DNA from: Pseudomonas synxantha BG33R
Lineage (GTDB): Bacteria > Pseudomonadota > Gammaproteobacteria > Pseudomonadales > Pseudomonadaceae
Direction: 5' to 3'
DNA length: 64,000 bases
NCBI RefSeq assembly: GCF_000263715.2
Contig: NZ_CM001514.1
Coordinates: 3,599,674 to 3,663,673 of the forward strand
Both the position numbers and the translations under genes were made by a program. Below the pieces are notes generated by a model that made no database searches, was not told where the DNA came from, and saw only the letters and a program-made list of their open reading frames with translations. Below are positions 37,974 to 47,500 of the stretch, piece after piece; position 1 is the stretch's first letter, and every line of letters starts with the position of its first letter.

Positions 37974-38840
37974 TCAGGCGTGCATCTGCCCGAACTTGCC
38001 CGACTGGAAGTCGGCGAACGCCTGGTGAATCTCCTGCTCGGTGTTCATCACGAACGGACCGTGGCCGACGATGGGCTCGTCGATGGGTTCGCCGCTGAGC
38101 AGCAGCACCTTGGCGTCGTCATTGGACTCCAGGGTGATCTGATCACCGTCACGCTCGAACAACGCCAGTTGCCCTTGGCGCGCGACTTCTTTGCCGTTGA
38201 CCAGCACAGTGCCGCTGAGGATCACCAAGGCCGTGTTGCGCCCGGCGTGCAGGTCCAGCGTGACCGCTTTACCGGCGTTGAGGCGCAAGTCCCACACGTC
38301 AATCGGCGTAAAGGTGCGGGCCGGGCCCTGAGTACCGGCGAATTCACCGGCGATCAGGCGCAATTGCCCCGCGTCGTCAGCCAATGGCAGCACCGGGATA
38401 TCGCCATCCACGATGGTCTGGTAACCGGCATCCGCCATTTTGTCCTTGGCCGGCAGGTTGACCCACAGTTGCACCATTTCCAGCGCCCCGCCCCTACGGG
38501 CGAAAGCCTGGGAGTGAAATTCCTCGTGGAGAATGCCCTTGGCTGCAGTCATCCATTGCACATCGCCCGGGCCGATTTTGCCGCCGGCACCGGTGGAATC
38601 GCGGTGCTCGACTTCGCCGTCGTAGACGATGGTCACGGTTTCAAAACCGCGATGCGGGTGTTGGCCGACGCCGCGACGCTGTTCAGTCGGGGTGAATTCA
38701 GCCGGGCCTGCGTGATCCAGCAACAGGAATGGGCTGATGTGCTTGCCCATGGTGTCGTAGGAAAACAGCGTGCGTACCGGGAAACCATCGCCGACCCAGT
38801 GGGCGCGGGGGCTGGTGTAGATACCAATTAGCTTTTTCAT
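37974..38840 (-). CDS. pirin family protein
   Basis: A 288-residue bicupin. The N-terminal cupin carries the metal site in GVGQHPHRGFETVTIVYDGEVEHRDS and GDVQWMTAAKGILHEEFH, with His and Glu ligands present. The second cupin (about residues 170-240) lacks such ligands, as usual. The start at 38840 has GGAGGTAC just upstream, an optimal site. Pirins may act as quercetin dioxygenases or redox-sensitive partners of other proteins; no specific role is supported here. Confidence 0.92.
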   Translation of the reverse strand: MKKLIGIYTSPRAHWVGDGFPVRTLFSYDTMGKHISPFLLLDHAGPAEFTPTEQRRGVGQHPHRGFETVTIVYDGEVEHRDSTGAGGKIGPGDVQWMTAAKGILHEEFHSQAFARRGGALEMVQLWVNLPAKDKMADAGYQTIVDGDIPVLPLADDAGQLRLIAGEFAGTQGPARTFTPIDVWDLRLNAGKAVTLDLHAGRNTALVILSGTVLVNGKEVARQGQLALFERDGDQITLESNDDAKVLLLSGEPIDEPIVGHGPFVMNTEQEIHQAFADFQSGKFGQMHA

Positions 38841-38916
38841 GATGTACCTCCAAAGTGAGTACACCATAAATCGCCTCACCCTTGAGCACTAGCCGGCAAA
38901 ACTGGCCCTGATCGTT

Positions 38917-40122
38917 CTATATATAGGACAGTGTTTTAATCTGACGTTGGCGCAGCAGCTGAAAGGCAACCAGCGCCGACAATGCAAACCCGGCCTGGAT
39001 AATGATCATCGGCGTGGCACTACCATCGCGCAACTGGCTCAGCAGCAACCCGCTGCATGTGGCGCCGAACATCTGCGCAAAACCCATCAACCCGGCGGCC
39101 AAACCCGCACGGTGCGCATTGGGCATCACAGCCCCGGTAACGGAACCGGGCAGCACCAGGCCGCCGCCAAGCGTAACCAGGGCGATGGGAATATCCAGTC
39201 CCACTACCGAGAGCCCGAACAACCCGTAGATCGCCAGGGCTGCAACCCCGCCAACCGCCACCATCGTCACACCCATCGCCACAATGCGCTGCGGCCCCAG
39301 GCGTTGAATGTTACGGCGGGTATAGGTGGAGCCGACGATCAGCATCGACACGATCAGCCCGAAGTTGAGACCGTACTCCAGGCTGCTGAAACCCAGCAGA
39401 TTCATAAACACCGCCGATGAACCGGCGATCACCGCAAACATCGCGCCGTAGGTACACGCCAGAGCCACCGCGTAAGCACGATACTGGCGACCCTTGAGCA
39501 AATCCAGATACTGCCCGCCGAGGGTGCGCCAGTGGGCGGCCCCAGGGTCGAGGTGATGGTTGCTCTCGCGAAAGAACAGCAGCGCCAGCAGTAACACCAG
39601 GCTGCCGATCACCAGCGCGAGGGCGATGGGTGCCTGCCAGCCGAGCATTTTGATCAGCAAGCCCCCGGCTATGGGCGCAACGACGATGGCATACAACATG
39701 CCGATCATGGTCAGTGCCAGCGCCGGGCCCGCCTCGGCTTTCCACACATCGCGCACGGCGGTGCGCGCCAGTACCAACGCGGCGCACGCGCCAAGGCCTT
39801 GCAGCACGCGGGCGGCGATAAATTGCTGGATGTCGGTGACCAGCAGCATCGACAGCGTCGCCACAACGTACAGTGCCAGGCCTGCGATCAAGACCGGCCG
39901 CCGGCCGATGCGGTCCGACAGCGGCCCGAACAGCAGCTGCCCCAGGCCAAACGCAGCAACGAACGCCGACAGCGCCATCAGTGCCGAGCCTTGCGGCGCC
40001 AGCAGCGCCCGCTCGATGGCACCCAGACCCGGGATGATCAGTTGTGTCGAGACTTCCCCCAATGCAGTGAGGGCAACCAGCAAGAACAACAGGCTGCGTG
40101 ACGGTGCCGGGGCGTTTGTCAT
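38917..40122 (-). CDS. MFS transporter, Bcr/CflA drug-resistance type
   Basis: A 401-residue exporter with 12 predicted helices. Family marks are QLIIPGLGAIERALL in the first loop, FGPLSDRIGRRPVLIAGLALYV, and the motif C-like run RVLQGLGACAALVLARTAVRDVW that marks drug/H+ antiporters. It is the second Bcr/CflA-like exporter in the window. It is divergent from the RND adaptor gene; the shared AT-rich gap holds a long dyad (40174-40195). Confidence 0.9.
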   Translation of the reverse strand: MTNAPAPSRSLLFLLVALTALGEVSTQLIIPGLGAIERALLAPQGSALMALSAFVAAFGLGQLLFGPLSDRIGRRPVLIAGLALYVVATLSMLLVTDIQQFIAARVLQGLGACAALVLARTAVRDVWKAEAGPALALTMIGMLYAIVVAPIAGGLLIKMLGWQAPIALALVIGSLVLLLALLFFRESNHHLDPGAAHWRTLGGQYLDLLKGRQYRAYAVALACTYGAMFAVIAGSSAVFMNLLGFSSLEYGLNFGLIVSMLIVGSTYTRRNIQRLGPQRIVAMGVTMVAVGGVAALAIYGLFGLSVVGLDIPIALVTLGGGLVLPGSVTGAVMPNAHRAGLAAGLMGFAQMFGATCSGLLLSQLRDGSATPMIIIQAGFALSALVAFQLLRQRQIKTLSYI

Positions 40123-40173
40123 GGGGAATATCCGGGGGCTGGATTAATTTATATTTCGACCATAATATGAGTG

Positions 40174-40195
40174 AAAAATTATGTCCATAATTTTT
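40174..40195. promoter_or_regulatory. 22-base palindrome between divergent exporter genes
   Basis: AAAAATTATG and CATAATTTTT are perfect ten-base arms around TC. A related half site, GACCATAAT, lies about 25 bases to the left. The site sits in the short AT-rich region between the MFS and RND genes, so a repressor bound here could control both pumps. No regulator gene adjoins, so the protein must be encoded elsewhere. Confidence 0.6.
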
Positions 40196-40222
40196 TGCCC
40201 TATGGTCACCCTGGAGTTCGCC

Positions 40223-41326
40223 ATGCCCCCTCTCCCCCTGCGTCTTCTCACGCCCCTGGTCCTGTTGATGTTCCTCAATGGCTGCAACAGCAAGGCCGAT
40301 ACCGCCCAGGTGCCAGTGCCGCGCCCGGTACTCGCCGCCAAAGTCGAAGCAGCCGGCACCCAGCAAAGCGCCTATACCGGTGTAGTGGCCGCGCGCACGG
40401 AAAGCGACCTGGGCTTTCGGGTCAGCGGCAAGGTGATCGAGCGCAAAGTCGACCCCGGCCAGCACGTCTCCCGTGGCGACACCCTGTTGGTGCTGGACAT
40501 CGGCGACTTCGAACTGGCGCTGCGCTCGGCAAAAAACCGCGTCAACGCCGCCCAGGCCCAACTGCGCCAGCGCCGTGATGACGAAAACCGTTACCAGCGC
40601 CTGGCCAGTACCGGCGCGGTGTCGCGGCAGATCTTCGATCAGTCGGCCACTAACCTGCGCGTCGCCCAGGCCGAACTGGCCGCGGCGCAATCGGATGCCA
40701 GCCAGATCGAAAACCGCCGCACTTATTCAGTACTCAAGGCCGATGGCGACGGCATCATCACCGACGTGCTGGCCGATCGCGGCCAGGTGGTAGCCGAAGG
40801 GCAAATCGTGGCGCGCCTGGCCCATGACGGCGCCCGCGAAGCCATCGTCAACCTGCCGGAGAACCAGCGTGACCTGGCTGCGCAAAAAGCCCTGGCGTTT
40901 CCCTTTGGCGCAGCGGACCAGGCGGTGACCGCCACCCTGCGCGAACTGTCCGCCAGCGCCGACCCCGTCACCCGCACCTATCGCGCACGTTATGTGCTGC
41001 ATGGCCCGGTCGAACGTTTCGCCCTCGGTTCCACCATCACCGTGCGCCTGCAAGGCAACGGCCAGCCCCTGCAAACCCGCGTGCCCATTGGCGCCTTGCA
41101 GGATGCGGGGCAAGGCACGGGCGTATGGGTGATTGGCGACGATTTCAAGCTCAGCTTCGCCCCGGTGAAGGTCGCCAGCCTCGGCCAGGAGGACGCCTTG
41201 CTCGACAGCGGCGTAACACCCGGCCAAACCATCGTCGCCCTCGGCGCTCACCTGTTGCACAGCGGCGATACGGTGCGCTTGCTGCCCGCCCAGGCGCTGG
41301 CCCTCAACCGTAAGCAGGATCAATAA
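40223..41326 (+). CDS. RND efflux periplasmic adaptor (membrane fusion lipoprotein)
   Basis: A 367-residue adaptor. The lipobox MFLNGC gives a lipidated Cys about residue 20. The lipoyl/barrel-sandwich halves are TESDLGFRVSGKVIERKVDPGQHVSRGD and VLKADGDGIITDVLADRGQVV, with an alpha-helical hairpin between (about residues 85-150). TGGAG precedes ATG at 40223. The permease gene starts three bases after its stop, so the two form one pump. No outer-membrane factor gene follows; a TolC-like partner would come from elsewhere. Confidence 0.92.
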   Translation: MPPLPLRLLTPLVLLMFLNGCNSKADTAQVPVPRPVLAAKVEAAGTQQSAYTGVVAARTESDLGFRVSGKVIERKVDPGQHVSRGDTLLVLDIGDFELALRSAKNRVNAAQAQLRQRRDDENRYQRLASTGAVSRQIFDQSATNLRVAQAELAAAQSDASQIENRRTYSVLKADGDGIITDVLADRGQVVAEGQIVARLAHDGAREAIVNLPENQRDLAAQKALAFPFGAADQAVTATLRELSASADPVTRTYRARYVLHGPVERFALGSTITVRLQGNGQPLQTRVPIGALQDAGQGTGVWVIGDDFKLSFAPVKVASLGQEDALLDSGVTPGQTIVALGAHLLHSGDTVRLLPAQALALNRKQDQ

Positions 41327-41328
41327 GT

Positions 41329-44300
41329 ATGCGCGGGATCAACCTCTCCGAACTGGCCGTCAAACACCGCGCAGTCACCCTGTTTTTGCTGATTGCGATC
41401 CTCGTCGCCGGGGTCTTCGCGTTCGGCAAGCTGGGCCGCGCCGAAGACCCCTCGTTCACCGTCAAGGTCATGACCGTCACCGCCGCCTGGCCCGGCGCCA
41501 CCGCCCAGGAGATGCAGGAGCAAGTGGCCGACCGCCTGGAAAAACGCCTGCAGGAACTGGACTACTACGACCGCGTCGAGACCATCGCCCAGCCGGGTTT
41601 CGTGTCGATGCGCATGACCTTCCTCGAATCCACACGCCCGAGCGAGATCCAGGCGCTGTTCTACCAGACACGCAAAAAGCTCAGCGACGAAGCCGCGCAA
41701 CTGCCCAAAGGCGTGATCGGGCCGTTTTTCAACGATGAATATTCCGATGTGTATTTCGCCTTGTATGCCCTGGAGGCAGACCACCTGCCCCACCGCCAAC
41801 AAGTACAAATGGCCGAGGAACTGCGCCAGGGCTTGCTCAACCTGCCGGGGGTAAAGAAGGTCAATATCCTTGGCGAGCAGGCCCAGCGCGTGTTTGTGGA
41901 GTTTTCCTATGAGCGCCTGGCAACTCTGGGCATCAAGCCCGAACAAATCTTCGCCGCCCTCGCCGCGCAAAACGCCGTGGCGCCCGCAGGCTTCGTCGAA
42001 ACCGCCGGCGCCCGTGCCTACATCCGCATCGACGGCGCCTTCGACAGCCTCGCGCTGATCGAAAACGTACCGCTGCAAGTCAATGGCCGCGTGCTGCGCA
42101 TCGCCGATGTCGCCACCGTGAGCCGTGGATATGAAGACCCGCCCAGCTACCGCATCCGTCACCAGGGCGACCCCGCGCTGATGCTGGGCGTGATCATGGA
42201 AAAACACTGGAACGGCCTGGAACTGGACAAGAGCCTGCTGGCCCAGGAAGCCAGGATCCAGGCCGACCTGCCCTTGGGCGTGAACTTCGCCAAAGTCTCC
42301 GACCAGGCGAAAAACATCAGCCTGGCGGTCAACGAGTTCATGCTCAAGTTCTTCGTCGCCCTGGCCGTGGTGATGCTGATCAGCCTGCTGGCCCTGGGCT
42401 TTCGCGTGGGGCTGGTGGTGGCGGCAGCCGTGCCGCTGACGCTCTCGATCGTGTTCGTGATCATGCTGGTCACCGGCCGTGAATTCGACCGCGTGACCCT
42501 CGGCGCACTGATCATCTCCCTGGGCCTGTTGGTGGACGACGCGATCATTGCCATCGAGATGATGGTGGTCAAACTCGAAGAAGGCTTTGATCGGATCCAC
42601 GCGGCCACCTACGCCTGGAGTTCCACGGCGGCGCCAATGCTGACCGGGACCCTGGTCACCATCATCGGTTTTCTCCCGGTAGGGTTTGCGCGCTCCGGGG
42701 CGGGCGAATACGCCGGGAATATTTTCTGGATCGTAGGTTTCGCGCTGATTTCATCCTGGCTGGTGGCCGTGGTGTTTACGCCTTATCTGGGCGTGAAGTT
42801 GTTGCCGCACATCAAGCCAGTCCCCGGCGGGCATGATGCGATTTATGCCGGGCGCTACTACCAGAAACTGCGCAGCCTGGTGGAGGCCTGCGTGCGCCGG
42901 CGCTGGCTGGTAACCGGGCTGGTGGTGGCCGCGTTCGTGCTGTGCGGCCTGGGTATGGCGGTGGTGAAGAAACAGTTCTTCCCCGACTCCGACCGCTCGG
43001 AGCTGATTCTTGAAGTGTATATGCCACCCGGCAGCGCATTTAAAAGCACCGAAGCGGTGGCAGCGCAGGTGGAGAAAGCCCTGTTGCAAGAGCCGCAGAC
43101 CAGCATGGTGGACACCTATGTGGGCGGCGGTGCACCACGGTTTTTCCTGTCGTTGAACCCTGAAATGCCCGACCCGGCGTTCGCCAAGCTGATCGTGCAA
43201 ACCCCCGACTCCCACGCCCGTGACGCGCTGAAACTGCGTATGCGCGAGCGCATTGCGGCAGGCGAATTTCCATCGGCGCGGGTTCGGGTCACACAGCTCG
43301 TCTTCGGCCCGCCGGTGCCGTTCCCGGTGGTGTTTCGCGTCTCCGGGCCAGACCTGAATGTGCTGCGCGGGCTGTCTGAAGACGTGCGCCAGGTCGTGGC
43401 CGGCAACAAGCTGACCAGAGACACCTTCCTCGAATGGGGCGAGCGTGCCAGCGCTTATCGCCTGGTGCTGGACCAGGATCGCCTGCGCTTGCTGGGTTTT
43501 ACCCCCGACGAGGTCAAGTCCCAGCTGAACGCCCTGCTCAGCGGCAACCCGATCACCGAAGTCCGCGAAGGCAACCGCACCGTCTCAGTGGTGGCCCGCG
43601 CCCAGGGCAGCCAACGCGAAGACCTTGCCAACCTCAATAACATGACGCTGACCAACAGCGCCGGTACGTCGGTGCCGCTGGGCCAGGTCGGGCATTTCAA
43701 GGCGGTGATGGAAGAACCTATCCTCAAGCGCCGTGACCGCGCCACCACCGTGGAAGTGCGCGCCGACATCATCGACGGCGTGCAACCGCCCGATGTGGAA
43801 ATGGCCGTGTACAAAGACCTGCAACCGCTGATCGCCAAGCTGCCCAGTGGTTACAAAATCGACATCGGCGGCCCGGTAGAGGAAAGCGCCAAGGCCAACG
43901 TGGCCCTGGCGGCGCTGTTCCCGATCATGATCCTGCTGACCCTCACGGTGATCATGTTCCAGGTGCGCTCGTTCGGCGTGATGTTCATGGTGTTCGCTAC
44001 CGCGCCTCTGGGCCTGATCGGTGCAGTGCCGACCTTGTTGCTGTTCAACCAGCCATTCGGTTTCAACGCGATTCTCGGGCTGATCGGCATCGGCGGCATC
44101 CTGATGCGCAACACACTGATCTTTACCGACCAGATCCGCCAGAACCAGGATCACGGCATGGCGATTCGCGAGGCCATCATCGAAGCCACAGTGCGCCGTG
44201 CGCGCCCGGTAATCCTCACCGCACTGGCAGCGGCGCTGGCGTTTATTCCGCTGACGCTGTCAGTGTTCTGGTCGTCGCTGGCCTATGTGCTGATTGGCGG

Positions 44301-44403
44301 CGTGTTGGTGGGCACGGTGTTGACGCTGTTGTTCCTGCCGGCGCTGTGCAGCCTGGTGCTGCGCGACAAGGTTGCTGAAACTTCCCACGCAAGCGCCGGA
44401 TAA
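41329..44403 (+). CDS. RND efflux permease
   Basis: A 1024-residue inner-membrane proton antiporter of usual length. Two large periplasmic loops lie between helices 1-2 and 7-8. The proton-relay aspartates are in LGLLVDDAIIAIEMMVVK (TM4). The second half has PLGLIGAVPTLLLFNQPFGFNAILGLIGIGGILMRNTLIF. It pairs with the adaptor immediately upstream. Substrates cannot be predicted; single-adaptor pumps of this subgroup usually export drugs or dyes. Confidence 0.94.
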   Translation: MRGINLSELAVKHRAVTLFLLIAILVAGVFAFGKLGRAEDPSFTVKVMTVTAAWPGATAQEMQEQVADRLEKRLQELDYYDRVETIAQPGFVSMRMTFLESTRPSEIQALFYQTRKKLSDEAAQLPKGVIGPFFNDEYSDVYFALYALEADHLPHRQQVQMAEELRQGLLNLPGVKKVNILGEQAQRVFVEFSYERLATLGIKPEQIFAALAAQNAVAPAGFVETAGARAYIRIDGAFDSLALIENVPLQVNGRVLRIADVATVSRGYEDPPSYRIRHQGDPALMLGVIMEKHWNGLELDKSLLAQEARIQADLPLGVNFAKVSDQAKNISLAVNEFMLKFFVALAVVMLISLLALGFRVGLVVAAAVPLTLSIVFVIMLVTGREFDRVTLGALIISLGLLVDDAIIAIEMMVVKLEEGFDRIHAATYAWSSTAAPMLTGTLVTIIGFLPVGFARSGAGEYAGNIFWIVGFALISSWLVAVVFTPYLGVKLLPHIKPVPGGHDAIYAGRYYQKLRSLVEACVRRRWLVTGLVVAAFVLCGLGMAVVKKQFFPDSDRSELILEVYMPPGSAFKSTEAVAAQVEKALLQEPQTSMVDTYVGGGAPRFFLSLNPEMPDPAFAKLIVQTPDSHARDALKLRMRERIAAGEFPSARVRVTQLVFGPPVPFPVVFRVSGPDLNVLRGLSEDVRQVVAGNKLTRDTFLEWGERASAYRLVLDQDRLRLLGFTPDEVKSQLNALLSGNPITEVREGNRTVSVVARAQGSQREDLANLNNMTLTNSAGTSVPLGQVGHFKAVMEEPILKRRDRATTVEVRADIIDGVQPPDVEMAVYKDLQPLIAKLPSGYKIDIGGPVEESAKANVALAALFPIMILLTLTVIMFQVRSFGVMFMVFATAPLGLIGAVPTLLLFNQPFGFNAILGLIGIGGILMRNTLIFTDQIRQNQDHGMAIREAIIEATVRRARPVILTALAAALAFIPLTLSVFWSSLAYVLIGGVLVGTVLTLLFLPALCSLVLRDKVAETSHASAG

Positions 44404-44437
44404 GCTCTACTCCCCCGCCCTGAAAACCTCTGCAAAG

Positions 44438-44466
44438 TCCCTCGCCTGATCAAACAGTGCGAGGGA
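44438..44466 (+). promoter_or_regulatory. hairpin covering the ribosome site of a leader ORF
   Basis: TCCCTCGC and GCGAGGGA form perfect eight-base arms around a 13-base loop. The right arm contains GAGGGA, the only good ribosome binding site for the ATG at 44473. It may act as the terminator of the RND operon, or as an element that hides this site in the RHS transcript. Confidence 0.5.
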
Positions 44467-44472
44467 TTGCAG

Positions 44473-44517
44473 ATGGTTGTTTTCGTTAGAGCCCTGGTTG
44501 ACAGGGCTGGCTCTTGA
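44473..44517 (+). CDS. putative 14-residue leader peptide before the RHS gene
   Basis: ATG at 44473, seven bases after GAGGGA, opens a 14-codon frame (MVVFVRALVDRAGS) whose TGA overlaps the TTG start of the RHS gene as TTGA. Such an overlap is typical of coupled translation. It could also be chance, because AGGG at 44503-44506 can serve the TTG directly. No homology claim is made. Confidence 0.35.
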   Translation: MVVFVRALVDRAGS

Positions 44518-47500
44518 TTCCGGTGATCGCTGGCTTTGTGCTGGCCCCCATGGATCCCAAGGCGCCGGATGTCACTCGCGTTTTAGCGGATTTTCGTACC
44601 TGCCTGAACACGTTCGACGCGTGGGCCGACAGCCTGTTGAGTGGTTCGGCACTTGCCATGGAGCAGGTGTTCAAGGTTGGGGAAGACGTCGCACTGGTCG
44701 CGCCGGCCTCTTCCGACAAACCCAGCCGCACCGTCGCTCAATGCAAAGCCCAGGGTGGGTTGACCCTGGTGCATCTGTTTGAAAGTACCCGGTTTGTACC
44801 CATCGGCAACACCCAGGTGGAACTGCAAGCCCTGGCTCGAGATGGCAGCCCGGTCGGCGCGCCGCTTCATCGGACCATCGGCCCCAGCGGCATCCTCGAA
44901 GTCAACGACTGTACCCGCGACCAGCAATACCAAATCACCTTTTACCCCAATGTCTCCAAGGATCACGTCAAGGCGCTGTATGCCTCCTACACGTCAGTGA
45001 TTGCCGGGTTGGAAGCTGATCTGCGCAAGCAGTGGGACGAGCATTTCCAGCTTCAATGGGCCGACTTTGTCAAAGCGCCAGCCTATCAACGCAGTGGAAT
45101 GCAGGGCATGGCCTTTGCTACCGGGCTCGGCAAGGCGCTCTACAACCTGTGGGACAACATCACCGAGCTGTATGACCTGCTCGCGAACTTCAAATCCAAC
45201 AGCGAAAAGTTGCTGAAGTACCTCTCCCAGGCCGAGCTGGATGCGCTGCTCGCGCTGGGCAAAGACACGCTGGCCAAGGGATTGCTGGTGCTCAGTGATG
45301 AGCCGCTGCTGTTTATCTACGTGGCAGCGGTGGTGGCCTGGATACGGATGCTGCCGCCGCCGCAGATGTATGAGTTGCTGGGTGAAATCACCGGCGAAGT
45401 CTTGATCAACCTGCTGCTGATCTGGGCCACGCGGGGTATTGGCGTACAGCTGCGGCTGGGTGCGCAGATGCTCAGTCGCGTCAAGTCCGAGCAAGCGCGG
45501 GCGTTGTTGGAGTTGCTGGCCAGGCAGGTGGCGGGGCCGCGGTTGGACACGCATGTTGAGGCCGCCAAGCCTGTGTTGCTGAGCAGTGCGGCGACGCCGA
45601 TCAGGGTGGTGCCGGCTGTACCGTTGAAGGCTGGGAATCAACTGGTTTCGAACCCGGTGCCCGCAGTGCGAAGCAAGGCCCGGCAGACCGTATTGGTCCG
45701 GCAGGAGCACGTCGATGATGCGCCGGCTGTGGCTTCGAATCCGAAGGGGGATGCGGCGGCACCTGCGGACAAGACGGTTACTAACGGCTGCCCGGTGTCG
45801 ATGGTCACCGGGGAAGAATTGCTTACCCTCACCGACGGCGCGCTGGATGGGGTTTTGCCGTTTGAGTGGACCCGGCTGTATCGCACCAGTGCGGTGGAAG
45901 TCGATTGTGGGTTGGGGTTTGGCTGGAGCCATGCGCTGGCGCACAGGCTTTGTGTGTCGGGCGATTCGGTGGTGTGGATCGACCATGAGAACCGCTCGAC
46001 CACCCTGCCCTTGCCGACTTCTGCTCGACCCGCGATTACCAACAGCCTGGCGGAAGCGGCGATCTACTTGGGCTCGACGCCTGATGAGCTGGTACTGGCC
46101 CAGGCGTCGCGGTTCTATCACTTTCGCGACGGTGCACTGGTTTCGATCAGCGATGCGTATGACAACCGTCTACGCATTTGCCGTGATCGTTCCGGGCGGA
46201 TTGAGCGGCTGGATAACGGTGCTGGCCGCTCGCTGCTGCTGCGTTATGAGCTGGATCGAATCGTCGCGGTGGACTACCAGGTTCATCGCGCCACAGGGCG
46301 CGAGCCCTACGTCTGGGAAACCGAGCAGAACGTTGTTTCCTACGCCTATGACGAAGCGGGACGACTGGTTTGCGCGACCAATGCCGTCGGTGAAAGCGAG
46401 CGTTATCGGTACGACGATCAGCACGTCATTCTTGAGCGGCAGCTGGCCGGTGGGGCGAGTTTCTTTTGGGAGTGGGAAGGCTCCGGCAAGGCGGCGCGTT
46501 GCGTCCGGCACTGGGCGAGCTTTTCGCAGATGGACACGCGCTATGCCTGGGGGGATGACGGCCGTGTCACCGTGCATAACGTCGATGGTAGTCAGGAGGT
46601 GTATGTCCACGACGACCGGGCGCGGTTGGTGCAGCGCATCGATCCGGACGGCGCGCAGCATTTCAAATCCTACGATAAAAAGGGCCGGCTGACCGTCGAG
46701 CAAGACCCGCTGGGCGCGGTGACGGCGTATCAGTACGACGAAGCCGGACGCTTGGTGGCGTTGTTTCCGGGAGATGACGAGCCGACGTCCTACGAGCATG
46801 ACAACGGTTTTGTTCGGGTTGTGAGGCGTGGGGAGGCAGTCTGGAAATACGAGCGTAATGAGCAAGGCGATGTTACGCATAGGACCGATCCTGACGGCGA
46901 GGTTACCGATTACAGCTACAACAAACACGGGCAACTGACCGGGGTTTGGTACCCGGATCACAGTTGCCATCGGCTGGTGTGGAATGAGCGTGGGCAGTTG
47001 CTGGAGGAGCAATTGCCCAATGGCGGAATCAAGCGTTATCGCTATGACGATTTAGGGCGACAGATTGCCCGTGAGGATGAACACGGCGCCCAGACCGTTT
47101 ATGAATGGGACAGCGTCGGTAGGTTGATTCGCCTCGTCCTGCCAGGCGGCGCCACACGAGAATTCAGCTACAACCCCTACGGCAAAATCATCGCCGAGCG
47201 CGATGAACTCGGCCACGTCACCCGCTACGAATACGCCGATGGCCTGCACCTGATTAGCCGCCGTATCAACGCCGACGGCACCCAGGTCAAGTACCGCTAC
47301 AAAAACACCCGGCTGCTGCTCACCGAAATCGAAAACGAAGTCGGCGAAACCTACCAACTCGACTACCACCCCAACGGGCTGATCCAGCAGGAAACCGGCT
47401 TTGACGGCCAACGCACCGCCTATGCCTACGACCTTAACGGCAATCTGCTGGAGAAGACGGAATACGGTGACGATGACTCTACGTTGGTTACTCGCTACGA

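Noticed and set aside
39311..40690. 459-codon minus-strand frame
   Set aside because: Crosses the RND adaptor antisense and the MFS gene out of frame; no family motifs.
41320..42600. 426-codon minus-strand frame
   Set aside because: Antisense shadow of the RND permease; His/Gln-rich composition.
44477..44782. 101-codon plus-strand frame at the RHS start
   Set aside because: Overlaps the RHS coding sequence in another frame and has no recognisable content.
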